DNA of 64,000 nt from NCBI GenBank assembly GCA_035556715.1, contig DATMER010000026.1:62001-126000 (forward strand). Reading direction: 5' to 3'. The DNA is from DATMER01 sp035556715 (lineage in GTDB: Bacteria; Acidobacteriota; Thermoanaerobaculia; Multivoradales; UBA5704). The position numbers and the translations under genes were made by a program. Below the pieces are notes generated by a model. It searched no databases. It saw only the letters and a program-made list of their open reading frames with translations, and had not been told where the DNA came from. This document shows positions 42,381-51,607 of the stretch, in pieces (within the stretch, counting starts at the first letter, position 1; each line of letters opens with the position of its first letter).

Positions 42381-44204
42381 GTGAGGAAAGCGACTCTCGC
42401 GATCCTTTCGCTCACGGCCGTCGCGGTCCTCTTCCATGTCTTCATGGAGTGGTTGTTCTTCGCGACCAAGGCCTCCTTCCTCTCCCCGCTCGCCACGGGC
42501 GAGAAGCTGCTGCTTCCCTGGACGGCCTCCTTCCCCCTGCTGTCCGCGGCCCTCGTCCTCGTGCTGGTGCTCACGTTTCCGGCCTGGGTCGCGCCGCGCC
42601 TGGAGAAGGCCTGCCTTGCCCTGGCTCGCGGAGTCCCGGCCCTGGTCCTCGCGGCCACGCTGCTGCTGCTGATCGACAACTTCTCGCGCACGCTCTTCGG
42701 CTGGGGGAGCGGCGACCTGAAGGGGATCGGACGGGCCGTCCCGATCCTCCTCTGGGCGCTCCTGGCCTTCTTCGCCTGGCGGTGGATGGGAAGCTGGGAG
42801 CGGGGGATCGGGAGGAGCCGCGCCTTCCAGGCTGTGGCGCTGGTCCTCTATCTGGCCTCGGCCGGAGCCGCCCTGACGCGGACGGGGCGCACCGCGGAAG
42901 TCGCAGACATCCTTCCAGGGAAGGCGGCACGCCGGCCCAACATCCTCCTCCTGGGCAGCGACGGCCTGAACGCGGACCGCACCTCCCTGTTCGGCTACGA
43001 GCGCGACACGACCCCCTTCCTGGCGCGCTTCGCCGAGGAGGCGCTGGTCCTGGAGAACGCCTTCCCGAACGGGGCCTCCACGGCCTCGTCCACCGTGTCG
43101 CTGCTCACCAGCCGGCTGCCCACGGAGACGGGCGTGATCTATCCGCCCGACATCGCCAAGGGGGACGCGGCCTACCTGCACCTGCCCATGCTCCTGCGGA
43201 AGCTCGGCTACCGGACGGCCCAGATCAGCGTGCGCTGGTACGCCGACGGCCCGGACCTGAACCTCCAGGGCGCCTTCGACTGGGCCAACTCCCGCTCCAC
43301 GGCCCCGGCGAAGGGAGGCCCCGCCCTGGACCGGCTCGGACAGTCGAACGCCTATTTCCTGTCCCTGATGCGCGGGCGCCTGGAGGAACGGCTGCTCCCC
43401 CTGGCGTCGGAGGGGGAGCCGCAGGACGCCTTCAAGGAGGTCCACGGCAACACGATCCCCGCCCATGGCGACGACCGGCGGCTGCGCGAGCTGTTCGACT
43501 ACATCGGGGCCTCGGACCAGCCCTTCTTCGTCCACGTCCACCTCATGGGCACCCACGGCTGGACGTTCAAGCCGCGGCGGCGGCTCTACTCGCGGGGCAA
43601 GGTCCAGAACAAGAACTGGATGACCGACTTCTACGACGACGCGGTGGTGGACTTCGACCGCTCCTTCAAGAAGGTGGTGGGCTTCCTGCGCTACAGGGAG
43701 CTCCTGGACGACACGATCATCGTCGTCTACTCGGACCACGGGGCGAAGTTCACGACCCTGGACCGGCTGCCGCTCCTCTTCCGTTTTCCCAGGGGAGAGC
43801 ACGCGGGACGGATCGCGGCCAACGTCCAGAACCTCGACGTCGCGCCCACGCTCCTCGACGCCCTGGGCGTCGAGCCCCCGCCGTGGATGGATGGAGCCTC
43901 GCTGCTGCGCGGCCGGCCCGATCCCTGCCGCTGGATCGTGAGCGCGAAGTACGACGACAAGATCCTGGTCTTCAACGGCACGCTCTGGACCAGCGTGCCG
44001 AAGCCTCCCTGGTACACCCTGCGCTCGCTCTCGGTGATCTCGGGCCGGAACGGATTCACCCTGGACCTGCCCACGGGGAAGCTGGCGGCCTCGCCGGTCA
44101 AGACCTGGGGGGAAGCGGGAGCGGAGTGCCTGGCCCCGGAGCCGCAGAAGGTGCGGGCCTTCCTGCTGGACCACCTGCGGGCCAACGGCTACAAGGTTCC
44201 CTGA
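42381..44204 (+). CDS. Membrane-bound sulfatase-fold enzyme with Thr nucleophile
   Basis: This 607-residue protein has five N-terminal membrane helices (to about residue 170) and then an alkaline-phosphatase-superfamily domain: ILLLGSDGLNADRTSLFGY (metal-binding Asp), STASSTVSLLTSRLP at the nucleophile site, HVHLMGTHG and VVYSDHGAKF. The position of the formylglycine Cys is Thr, and the following Arg is missing, so it is not a classical sulfatase. Like EptA-type phosphotransferases, it may move phosphoethanolamine or phosphoglycerol groups onto a glycan or lipid. Start is GTG at 42381, three bases after the methyltransferase stop. Confidence 0.83.
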   Translation: MRKATLAILSLTAVAVLFHVFMEWLFFATKASFLSPLATGEKLLLPWTASFPLLSAALVLVLVLTFPAWVAPRLEKACLALARGVPALVLAATLLLLIDNFSRTLFGWGSGDLKGIGRAVPILLWALLAFFAWRWMGSWERGIGRSRAFQAVALVLYLASAGAALTRTGRTAEVADILPGKAARRPNILLLGSDGLNADRTSLFGYERDTTPFLARFAEEALVLENAFPNGASTASSTVSLLTSRLPTETGVIYPPDIAKGDAAYLHLPMLLRKLGYRTAQISVRWYADGPDLNLQGAFDWANSRSTAPAKGGPALDRLGQSNAYFLSLMRGRLEERLLPLASEGEPQDAFKEVHGNTIPAHGDDRRLRELFDYIGASDQPFFVHVHLMGTHGWTFKPRRRLYSRGKVQNKNWMTDFYDDAVVDFDRSFKKVVGFLRYRELLDDTIIVVYSDHGAKFTTLDRLPLLFRFPRGEHAGRIAANVQNLDVAPTLLDALGVEPPPWMDGASLLRGRPDPCRWIVSAKYDDKILVFNGTLWTSVPKPPWYTLRSLSVISGRNGFTLDLPTGKLAASPVKTWGEAGAECLAPEPQKVRAFLLDHLRANGYKVP

Positions 44205-45253
44205 CCGTACTCCGGAGCGTGCCGGCGCTGCCAGAAGGGGGCATCCGGCCAGCGGTGCTCCCGGGCGTAGTGCTCGCGCTGGAGGTCCAGGCAGGTGCCG
44301 CAGGCCTTCTGCATCACGTCCAGATAGGCGAGGCGCGCCTCGGCCCGGCCGCCGAGCATGTCGGCGATGGCATGGCCGCCGTAGAAGCCCGATCCCATGG
44401 CCGAGGCCATGCCGTAGGAGGAGAGAGGGTCGTAGGAGACCGCCGCGTCCCCCAGGGCCAGCCAGTTATCCCCGGCGATGGTGTCGAGGCGCGAGCTCTC
44501 CGCCGGCAGCGTCCGCAGAGGTGAATCGGTCCCATAGCCATGGGCCTCCACTCTCTCCCGGGTGGCGGACGTCTCCCGCAGCCGCTCCCCCCAGGGAAAG
44601 GAGCGCAGGAGGTCGCCGTCGCCCAGGAAGGCCACGGCCAGGCGGCCATCGGCGAGGAGGGCCGAGTACCACCAGCCCTCCGGAGTCGCCTCGACCAGGG
44701 TGTAGGTGTCCACGGCCGGGGTGGGGCTGGAGAGCAGCGCGCAGATCCCGACCAGCCGGTCGTAGCGCAGGCGTTTGGCTCCGAGCCCGCGGGCCAGGCG
44801 GGAGGACCGGCCCGTGGCGTCCGCCACGAAGTCGGCATCCGCCACGAAAGCCGCCGGAATGTCGCTCCGGCGCTCGACCCGGCAGCCCCAGCGCCATTCC
44901 GCGCCGGCCTCCTGCGCGGCCTCGGCCAGACGTGCCTCGAACCGCTGGCGGTCGACGTGCCAGCCTTCGCCATAAGGATTGGAAAGGAAGGGGGACTCGC
45001 CGGGCTCCGGCGAGCCCCACAGCGAGCGGTTGCCCTGGGAGCGGAGATGGCCGTCGCGCTCCAGCCAGCCCTCGATCCCCAGGTGGCGCAGGAGCGGAGC
45101 GATCGACGGCGGCAGGGTCTCCCCCACCTTGGCGGACGGCCCCGAGCCGGATTCGAGGACCGTCACCCGCACCCCGCGCCGGGCGAGCACGAGGGCGGCC
45201 ACCGCGCCGGCGGGACCGCCGCCCACGATGACCACCCTCGGATCTGAACCCAT
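44189..45253 (-). CDS. LodB-like FAD-dependent oxidoreductase
   Basis: This 354-residue flavoprotein of the geranylgeranyl-reductase/tryptophan-halogenase-like type has VVIVGGGPAGAVAALVLARRGVRVTVLE (FAD motif, Rossmann), then ADFVADATGRSSRLAR, and NWLALGDAAVSYDPLSSYGM (FAD/substrate block). It lies 2 bases downstream of a LodA-like gene. In Marinomonas, the flavoprotein LodB is needed to build the cysteine tryptophylquinone cofactor of the oxidase LodA. The same role is likely here. Its 3' end overlaps the convergent sulfatase-fold gene by 16 bases. Confidence 0.87.
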   Translation of the reverse strand: MGSDPRVVIVGGGPAGAVAALVLARRGVRVTVLESGSGPSAKVGETLPPSIAPLLRHLGIEGWLERDGHLRSQGNRSLWGSPEPGESPFLSNPYGEGWHVDRQRFEARLAEAAQEAGAEWRWGCRVERRSDIPAAFVADADFVADATGRSSRLARGLGAKRLRYDRLVGICALLSSPTPAVDTYTLVEATPEGWWYSALLADGRLAVAFLGDGDLLRSFPWGERLRETSATRERVEAHGYGTDSPLRTLPAESSRLDTIAGDNWLALGDAAVSYDPLSSYGMASAMGSGFYGGHAIADMLGGRAEARLAYLDVMQKACGTCLDLQREHYAREHRWPDAPFWQRRHAPEYGQGTL

Positions 45254-45255
45254 CC

Positions 45256-47277
45256 TCAGCGCTCGTCCCGCCGGATGTTGCGGCGGCGCGGATGGACGAC
45301 GGCGGCGGGCTCCTCCTGCCTCTCGGCCGCGAGGGCCGGGAGCGGAGTCGCTGCCTTCCGGAGCAGGTCGGTCTTCCTCTCCTCCTCCTCCAGGCCCTCC
45401 ACCATCAGGAGCTGGCTCCAGGTGGGATCGGCGTCGCTGAACTGGCGCGAGCGGTCGGTCTCCACCCAGTAGCGGGACGGGAAGCCGGGTTCCTCCGGCA
45501 TCCGCGAGGGGTGCTCCGCCACGATGCCCAGCAGGTGCCACTCCTTGACCATGTTGTTGATGCGCGCCTGGTAGCCGTTGCCCTGGATGTCGCGCAGCCA
45601 GAACTGCCGGTAGGCGAACTGCTTGAGCCTCTGGGGATAGGACAGCCGTGGCTCCGTGGCCTGGTCGAACGCCTGCTGGCTGAGCACGAAGTTCGGCACG
45701 CGCGCGGCCCAGAACGAGGGCACGGGCAGGTAGCTCGACGTGTCGTAACCGGCCAGGCAGCTCGCCTCGTCCGTCTGCCAGGGGATTCCCAGCCAGCGGG
45801 TGAGCGTGCCGGGGCCGCTCGCGTCCAGCGGTCCGCCGGGGCCGAGGCAGACGTCGGGCGTGAGCACGGCGCCGAAGTCGTCCTGCGGCGTCTGGTCCGG
45901 AGGCAGGATGTTCAGCCGGAAGGGGAGGCCGTTCGCGTCCTTGGGCTTGCGCCACATGCTCGGCCGCCGCATCGGCCAGGTCAGCTCGATGCCGGGATGG
46001 AACGGTCCGCCCAGGCAGTCCTCCAGAGGAGTCCGGTCCAGGGCGCGCGGCTGATCGGCCAGGGGAATCTCCTCCAAGCTCTGGGGAAGCTCCCGGCGCT
46101 GCCCGGGCTTGAAGTCGCCCTCGGCCCACTGCCGCAGCCATCCGTACTGGGTCTGGGTGAGGGCCAGCTCGTCGATGGCGATGTCCTCGTACTCGCCGAA
46201 ACCGTCGCCGTAGAAGGGCGGCTGGTGGGAGGGCTGCGGAGGCGGCAGCGTGGCGCGGCGGCCCGGATCGTCCCAGGGCGCGGGAGGCTGCCGGAACAGG
46301 CGGAACACAGCCTCGCGGTCGGGCCGCGCCTTCCTGCCCGGATCGGCCAGCTTCTTGAGGATGTCCGGGTCGGTCAGGTCGCCCGGCGAGCCGGGGCCGA
46401 ACAGGATGTACGCGCCCTGGTTCACCCACTGGTTGTTCACCAGCCGCTCGAAGATCGGGAAGATGTGCTCCCAGAAGGTCACCTGCCTCGGCCCCTCGAC
46501 CCAGCCGTGGCGGAGGAAGAGGTCGTAGACCACGTCGTAGAGGGTGACCACGCCGAAGAGCCCGGGGCCGAAGTTGGGCGGCGTCACCGCGACCATGGCC
46601 GGCTCGGCATCCATCGCCTTCTTGGCGCCATTGAGCCTCACCCGGGCGCGCACCGGACCGTCCGACGTGTCGTCGTACCAGCCGTCGTTGTTGGCAAAGG
46701 TGACCGCCGGCTGGTTCGTGGCGGAGCCGGAACGGCCGTCGCCGCCGAGGACGAGGAGACGGCCCTGGTCGTCGGTCCGCAGCTCGCCGAGGGGCACCTG
46801 GACCGGCCCGGAGCCCGGGAAGGAGACGAAGCCCTGGTCGAAGCGGTAGCCAGGGCCGCTGGTGTTCTGTCCTGAGATCTGGATCGGGCCCGGATCGTTC
46901 ACCAGGGCCTGCCGCAGCCCGCCCGTGACCGTGGCGTTGCGGTAGGTCGTGGGCAGGGCGTACTGCTTGAGGTCCATGGCATTCGTGAACTGGTACCAGG
47001 CGGCCTTGCGGTTCGCCAGGTGGACCTCCCAGGTGATCTCGGCGTCCTCGGCCGTGATCTCGCGGACGACGTTGCCGTCCTTGTCGTAACCGTAGATCCG
47101 GAAGCGGGCGGCCTCCTTGCGGACCTGCCCCTTCGCATTCTTGTAGCCTCCAGGCGGATCGGCCGCTCTCCCCGGAATTTCGGGAGCCAGGTAGTACTCA
47201 TCCGCGGGCGCGTTGCCGACGCGCGCAACTCCAACAGACGGATGGATGGCACAGCGGACGATGGGCTTGTCAGGCAT
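45256..47277 (-). CDS. LodA-like quinoprotein oxidase
   Basis: This 673-residue protein starts at an ATG five bases after AAGGAGGT. Its start, IHPSVGVARVGNAPADEYYLAPE and QVRKEAARFRIYGYDKDGNV, matches the LodA/GoxA family of amino-acid oxidases with a cysteine tryptophylquinone cofactor. A candidate cofactor cysteine is Cys507 in WQTDEASCLAGYDTSS, and candidate tryptophans are Trp560 and Trp580. The region SFWAARVPNFVLSQQAF is also typical. These enzymes oxidise lysine, glycine or related amines and make hydrogen peroxide. LodA itself is antimicrobial through peroxide. No signal peptide is visible. A LodB-like maturase gene follows. Confidence 0.88.
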   Translation of the reverse strand: MPDKPIVRCAIHPSVGVARVGNAPADEYYLAPEIPGRAADPPGGYKNAKGQVRKEAARFRIYGYDKDGNVVREITAEDAEITWEVHLANRKAAWYQFTNAMDLKQYALPTTYRNATVTGGLRQALVNDPGPIQISGQNTSGPGYRFDQGFVSFPGSGPVQVPLGELRTDDQGRLLVLGGDGRSGSATNQPAVTFANNDGWYDDTSDGPVRARVRLNGAKKAMDAEPAMVAVTPPNFGPGLFGVVTLYDVVYDLFLRHGWVEGPRQVTFWEHIFPIFERLVNNQWVNQGAYILFGPGSPGDLTDPDILKKLADPGRKARPDREAVFRLFRQPPAPWDDPGRRATLPPPQPSHQPPFYGDGFGEYEDIAIDELALTQTQYGWLRQWAEGDFKPGQRRELPQSLEEIPLADQPRALDRTPLEDCLGGPFHPGIELTWPMRRPSMWRKPKDANGLPFRLNILPPDQTPQDDFGAVLTPDVCLGPGGPLDASGPGTLTRWLGIPWQTDEASCLAGYDTSSYLPVPSFWAARVPNFVLSQQAFDQATEPRLSYPQRLKQFAYRQFWLRDIQGNGYQARINNMVKEWHLLGIVAEHPSRMPEEPGFPSRYWVETDRSRQFSDADPTWSQLLMVEGLEEEERKTDLLRKAATPLPALAAERQEEPAAVVHPRRRNIRRDER

Positions 47278-47330
47278 GCGGACCTCCTTGTCGTTCTGAA
47301 GGCTTGAGTGGAACGGAGCCCGGCGGAATT

Positions 47331-48743
47331 TCAGTGCACGTAGCCGAGGCTCCTCAGCTCCTGCTCCTCCTGCTTCGTGATCGCGCTCATCTCGGGCCTG
47401 CGGCCAAAGGGCCTCTCCGGACCGTTGGCCACGGTCCAGGCGCGCTTGAGGCGGCGGGCCATCTGTTCAATCTCCCGAGGGTCCTCGATCGGCTCGCTGC
47501 CATCGGCAGTCCAGCGCCAGAGCGTGAGGGCCGGAGGATGGTCGGACAGACCGGTCAGGGGAAGAGCGCGGGAGACGGCCTCCTCCAGCCGTTGGAACAC
47601 GTCGAGAGGAGGGTCGGGCGCGCCGGTCGTCAACAGCAGGCGGGCCTGGTAGTACCCGGGCTCGGGCTCGGCGAAGTGGGACTCCCAGAGGAGCTGCCGG
47701 TCCCCCTCCACGTAGGAGAGATGATTGACGCCGTTGTCCAGGTAGAGCTCGGAGAGCACGCCCCCCTCCCACGGCCTGAACAGGCTGGGCGCCGTGCCCT
47801 CCTCCGGCTCCCCGCCCGCGGCCTCGATCAGCGTGTTGCGGACCCGGATCGTGGCCACCGGGCCGTCCACGGCCAGCTTGCGCCCGAACCCGGAGGGCAG
47901 CTTGACGACCAGGGGCACCTCGATCAGATGGCGGCCGAGGTTGCCACCGTGGGCGATCTGCCCGTGGTCGCGGAACTCCTCGCCGTGGTCCGAGGTGACC
48001 ACCAGGAGGGTACGGTCCCACTGGCCGCTCCTGCGCAGGGAATCGAGCAGCCTCCCCAGCCGCTCGTCGGCCCAGGCCACGTTGAGCGCGTACATGGAAC
48101 GGAAGACGCGCTCCAGCTCCGGCGAAAGCGGCACGGAGGGGTCGTAGTAGGGCTCCAGGTCCGCGTGGCGGACCTGGGCCGGGAGACGGGGCGGATCGGA
48201 CAGCCGGCCGAGCAGGTGGGAGTGGCGGAGGTACGGGGAGTGCGGGGGCAGCATGTGGACCCAGACGAAGTCGGGGCCGCCGTCCAGTCCCTCCAGGTAC
48301 TCCTCGGCGTTCTTCCCATCTTCAAGATTGTCGAAGTGGTTGAACCCCCGGCTGTACCCGTACCGAGCCATGGTCCAGGGATTGTCGCGGAACCCGGCGG
48401 TGCGGTAGCCCTGCGCCCTCAGAGCCTCCGGCAGCAGGGTCAGCTTCCTCGGGATGACGGCGCGGTCGAAGGACCAGGTTTGGGTGGTGCCGGGCTGGAA
48501 GCCGGTGAAGAGGGAGCTCATGGAGGGGACCGTCCAGCTCGACGGCGAGATCGCGCGGCCGGCCCAGGTGGCCTCGGAGGCGAGCCGGTCCAGGTGCGGA
48601 GCGAGCTTCGGCCCCACGTGGTCGGCGCGGAGGGTGTCGATGGTGATCAGGACGACCGGGCCGCGAGGTTTTTCCCTACCAGCGTCCCCGCAGGCGAGGA
48701 ACAGCCCGGCGAGCAAAAGACCGAGCCTCCTCCAATCCGGCAT
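47331..48743 (-). CDS. Sulfatase-fold lipoprotein A, Thr at the nucleophile site
   Basis: This 470-residue protein starts at an ATG four bases after GGAGGG. Residues 1-18 form a lipoprotein signal (LLAGLFLAC). The body is alkaline-phosphatase-superfamily: VLITIDTLRADHVGPKLAPHLDRLA (metal Asp), SSWTVPSMSSLFTG (nucleophile position Thr, not Cys), VWVHMLPPHSPY and LLVVTSDHGEEFRDHG (metal Asp-His). It ends SLGYVH, a tail seen in many such proteins. Because formylglycine cannot form, it is more likely a phosphohydrolase, phosphotransferase or binding protein than a true sulfatase. It is closely related to the product of 49100-50557. Confidence 0.87.
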   Translation of the reverse strand: MPDWRRLGLLLAGLFLACGDAGREKPRGPVVLITIDTLRADHVGPKLAPHLDRLASEATWAGRAISPSSWTVPSMSSLFTGFQPGTTQTWSFDRAVIPRKLTLLPEALRAQGYRTAGFRDNPWTMARYGYSRGFNHFDNLEDGKNAEEYLEGLDGGPDFVWVHMLPPHSPYLRHSHLLGRLSDPPRLPAQVRHADLEPYYDPSVPLSPELERVFRSMYALNVAWADERLGRLLDSLRRSGQWDRTLLVVTSDHGEEFRDHGQIAHGGNLGRHLIEVPLVVKLPSGFGRKLAVDGPVATIRVRNTLIEAAGGEPEEGTAPSLFRPWEGGVLSELYLDNGVNHLSYVEGDRQLLWESHFAEPEPGYYQARLLLTTGAPDPPLDVFQRLEEAVSRALPLTGLSDHPPALTLWRWTADGSEPIEDPREIEQMARRLKRAWTVANGPERPFGRRPEMSAITKQEEQELRSLGYVH

Positions 48744-48875
48744 ACGTCCCTCCACGACGCACGATCTTATCTCGACATCTCGAGTGACTCTGGGAGGCCT
48801 CGAAGCGTCTCGCCGGGCCTGATCCCTGAGGAGAGCCCGAGGGCGAGCCGCAATCCCGAAGCCCGGGACGGCCGT

Positions 48876-49033
48876 CCGAGAGGCTCGGCAGACTCGTCGA
48901 GCGGCCGGGAAGACTCTCCGAACGGCTCGGCAAACCCTCCGAGCGGCTCGGTGAGCTCGCCGGACGGTTCAGCGAGCTCTACGGACGGTTCGGCGAGCTC
49001 GCCGAGCGGCCGGGAAGATCGTCCGAGAGGCTC
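48876..49033. repeat. 21-bp tandem repeat, about 7.5 units
   Basis: Seven full units and one partial unit of a degenerate 21-base motif run head to tail (first full unit 48876-48896, last 49002-49022). The unit opens with CCGAGCGGCTCGG-like sequence. Both strands could read a heptapeptide repeat; a frame on the minus strand gives variations of 'GELAEPS'. No convincing start, and the flanking ends are low-complexity, so I treat it as a DNA repeat. It lies between two related sulfatase-fold genes (stretch 48744-49099) and may have grown by slippage or served in their duplication. Confidence 0.75.
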
Positions 49034-49099
49034 CGACGTTGCTGTAGGAGAGGGGGCCAAGGGGTGAGGGCCGAGAGCCACGGACTTTCGGACACCCGC

Positions 49100-50557
49100 T
49101 CAGCGCAGGTACCCGAGCGCCCTCATCTCCGCCTCCTGCTCGGGCGTGAGCTGGGGCTTCTTCCCGGTGTTCTTGCCCGGGACCTTCTCCTGGCCGTTCG
49201 CGGCGAGCCAGGCGCTGCGGAGGCGGCGGGCCATCCGCTCGGTCTCCTTGGGATCGTCGACGCGCTCGCTGCCGTCCGCGGTCCAGCGCCAGAGCGTGAG
49301 CCGCGGCTCCGCGCCTCTCCAGCCGGACAGGGGCATGGTGCGGGCGAACGCCTCTTCCAGCCGGCCGAAGACCACCTTGGAGGGCTCGGACAGCGGTGGG
49401 TCCGGGGGAGCGACGACGCCCTCGTAGCGGGCGCGGTAGTACTCGGGCTCCGGCGGCGAGAAGCGGCTCTCCCAGAGGAGCTGCAGGTCCCCCTCCACAT
49501 AGGAGAAGTGGTTCACGCCGTTGCCCGAGTAGAGCTCTGAGAGCACGCCAGCCTCCTCGGCCTCGTGGAAGAGGCTTGGCGCGGTCTCCTCCTCCGGCTC
49601 CCAGCCCGCGGCCTCCAGGAGCGTGGCGCGCACCCGGGCGGTCGCGGGCCGCTGCCCCTCCCCGAGCGCCAGCTTCCGCGGGAAGCCGGCCGGCAGCTTG
49701 ATCATCAGCGGCACCTCCACGAGCTGGCGCCCGAGGTTGCCGCCGTGGGCGATCTGCCCCATCTCGCCGAACTCCTCGCCGTGGTCCGAGGTGACCACAA
49801 GCAGCGTACGGTCCCACTGGCCGCTCTTGCGCAACGAGGCGACCATCCTGCCGAGCAGGTCGTCGGCATAGGCGGCGTTGAGCCCGTACATGGCCCGGAA
49901 GACCTGCTCCCGCTCGGGCGGCAGGGGCACGGCCGGATCGTAGTAGGGCTCCAGGTCCGCGGGACGGACCTTCTGTGGCAGGCCGGGCGGCGCGCCGTCC
50001 AGGCGGTCTTCCAGGTAAGGGCGCCGGACATAGGGCGCGTGCGGCTGGAGGATGTGGATCCAGACGAGCTCGCGGCCGGGTCCCAGCTTCTCCAGGTGGT
50101 TCTCCGCGCGCTTGCCCTGGGCCAGGAAGCGGAACTCGTCGAACCCCTGCGCGTACCCGTAGACCTTCTGCAGCCAGTGGTTGGTCCGAAAGGCCGAGGT
50201 GCGGTACCCCTTCGCCTTCAGGGCCTCCGGCAGGGTGACGAGATCGTCCCGGAGCACGGCGCGGTCGCTGGACCAGCTCTGGACGCTCCAGGGCTGGAGG
50301 CCGGTGAAGAGCGACGCCATGGACGGGACCGTCCAGCTCGACGCCGACACCGCCCGCCCCGCCCAGTCGGACTCGGACGCGAGCCGGTGGAGGTGCGGAG
50401 TGAGCTTCGGACCGAGCACGTCGGCCCGGAGCGCGTCGATCGTGATCAGGACGATCGGTCCGTCGTGGGCCGGCGCGGCAGGTCTCCCCTCCCCGCGGCA
50501 GGCTAGGATCAGGGTTGCGGCCAGGGCTGAGGCAAGGAAAAGGGCGGTTCGTCTCAA
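49100..50557 (-). CDS. Sulfatase-fold lipoprotein B, Thr at the nucleophile site
   Basis: This 485-residue protein starts at a TTG seven bases after GGAGC. An N-terminal signal with a lipobox-like ILAC follows. The body parallels lipoprotein A almost block for block: LITIDALRADVLGPKLTPHLHRLA, SSWTVPSMASLFTGLQP (Thr at the nucleophile), TSDHGEEFGEMG, and the tail MRALGYLR. The likeness to A, from the opening to NHFSYVEGDLQLLWES, shows a recent duplication. It may act on glycans or other surface phosphates. It shares a short divergent region with the 50591 gene. Confidence 0.86.
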   Translation of the reverse strand: MRRTALFLASALAATLILACRGEGRPAAPAHDGPIVLITIDALRADVLGPKLTPHLHRLASESDWAGRAVSASSWTVPSMASLFTGLQPWSVQSWSSDRAVLRDDLVTLPEALKAKGYRTSAFRTNHWLQKVYGYAQGFDEFRFLAQGKRAENHLEKLGPGRELVWIHILQPHAPYVRRPYLEDRLDGAPPGLPQKVRPADLEPYYDPAVPLPPEREQVFRAMYGLNAAYADDLLGRMVASLRKSGQWDRTLLVVTSDHGEEFGEMGQIAHGGNLGRQLVEVPLMIKLPAGFPRKLALGEGQRPATARVRATLLEAAGWEPEEETAPSLFHEAEEAGVLSELYSGNGVNHFSYVEGDLQLLWESRFSPPEPEYYRARYEGVVAPPDPPLSEPSKVVFGRLEEAFARTMPLSGWRGAEPRLTLWRWTADGSERVDDPKETERMARRLRSAWLAANGQEKVPGKNTGKKPQLTPEQEAEMRALGYLR

Positions 50558-50590
50558 GGCTGGGGCTCCGGGTGCGATAGGATACCCTAC

Positions 50591-51607
50591 GTGAGCGGCT
50601 CGTTTGCGCGCCCGCAGGGCATCGTCTGTCTCCTGCTCATCCTCCTCGCCGGGTCGGTCCACGCCCAGACCGAAACCCTCCAGGCGGGAGGATTGGTCCT
50701 CCATGCGGAGATAGCCCTCCTGGAGATGCCGGGAGGACGCACCTTGCGCCTGGACGTCCCGCCGCGGGCCGAGCTCTCCTCGCTGGCCGAAACCGGCCGG
50801 GGCTGGATCGTCGCAGGCAGCGCGCCGGGCGAAGGCAGCCGCCGAGGCCTCTTCCTTCTTACTGCCGAAGGCCCTCTGCCCGCGCCTCCCGGCCAGCAGG
50901 GGATCGAGCGCCGGGAGGCCGTGCTGCTGGTCGAGAACGGTACACTCGCGGGCCTCGCCTGGCTCGAAGGCAACGGCGGCCGCTCGCTCTCCGTCCGCGC
51001 CGCGGCCTGGAATGGCCATGCTTGGCAGGCGGTCGAGCCGGTCTCCCGGCCCGGGCCGGGGAGCCAGCTCGCGCTCTCCGGCGCCGTGCTCGCCGACGGT
51101 TCCTGGCTCCTCGCCTGGAGCGCCTTCGACGGCAACGACGACGAGATCGTCTGGGCCCGGCGCACCGCCGCGGGCTGGAGCCCGGCCCGGCCGGTGTCCA
51201 AGGACAACTCCGTGCCCGACATCACGCCCGCCGTGGCCGCTCACGGGAACGGCGCCCTGATCGCCTGGAGCCGCTACGACGGCGAGAGCTACCGGCTCCA
51301 CATGGCCCGCCTGGCTGGCAACACTTGGCAGGACGAGTGCCCCGCCGCCGCGACCGGCTCGATCTACCCGTCGTTCCTGAGAGCTGCGGACGGCCTCTAT
51401 CTCCTCCACCTGAACGCGTTCCCCCGCGCCTGGTCCGTCCTGGAGATCGGCCCGTCGGGCAGGGTCCTGCGCCGGGCCACCTCGCTCTCAGCCTTGGCGG
51501 AGCGGCCGGTTCTCGGGGGGCTCGGGGAAGACGCCCAAGGAGGGGTCCGCCTGCGCTGGCCCTCCGGCAAACGGGAAGCGGCTGCGGCGTGGGAAAAGAG
51601 CCCATGA
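50591..51607 (+). CDS. Secreted protein of unknown function with beta repeats
   Basis: This 338-residue protein starts at a GTG at 50591. Residues 1-26 form a signal peptide. The mature part is a row of short strands with Trp-rich phrases (SWLLAWSAFDGNDDEIVWAR, ALIAWSRYDGESYRL) as in small beta-propellers, although no Asp-box is intact. Function unknown. The next gene starts inside its stop codon (ATGA overlap), so it is coupled to an SGNH hydrolase with a dockerin-like tail. The pair looks like a secreted substrate-binding and hydrolysing system. Confidence 0.7.
   Translation: MSGSFARPQGIVCLLLILLAGSVHAQTETLQAGGLVLHAEIALLEMPGGRTLRLDVPPRAELSSLAETGRGWIVAGSAPGEGSRRGLFLLTAEGPLPAPPGQQGIERREAVLLVENGTLAGLAWLEGNGGRSLSVRAAAWNGHAWQAVEPVSRPGPGSQLALSGAVLADGSWLLAWSAFDGNDDEIVWARRTAAGWSPARPVSKDNSVPDITPAVAAHGNGALIAWSRYDGESYRLHMARLAGNTWQDECPAAATGSIYPSFLRAADGLYLLHLNAFPRAWSVLEIGPSGRVLRRATSLSALAERPVLGGLGEDAQGGVRLRWPSGKREAAAAWEKSP

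Noticed and set aside
48767..49081. 104-residue minus-strand gene with heptad repeats
   Set aside because: The frame lies wholly on a 21-bp DNA repeat plus low-complexity flanks, the start has no ribosome binding site, and both neighbours are complete without it.
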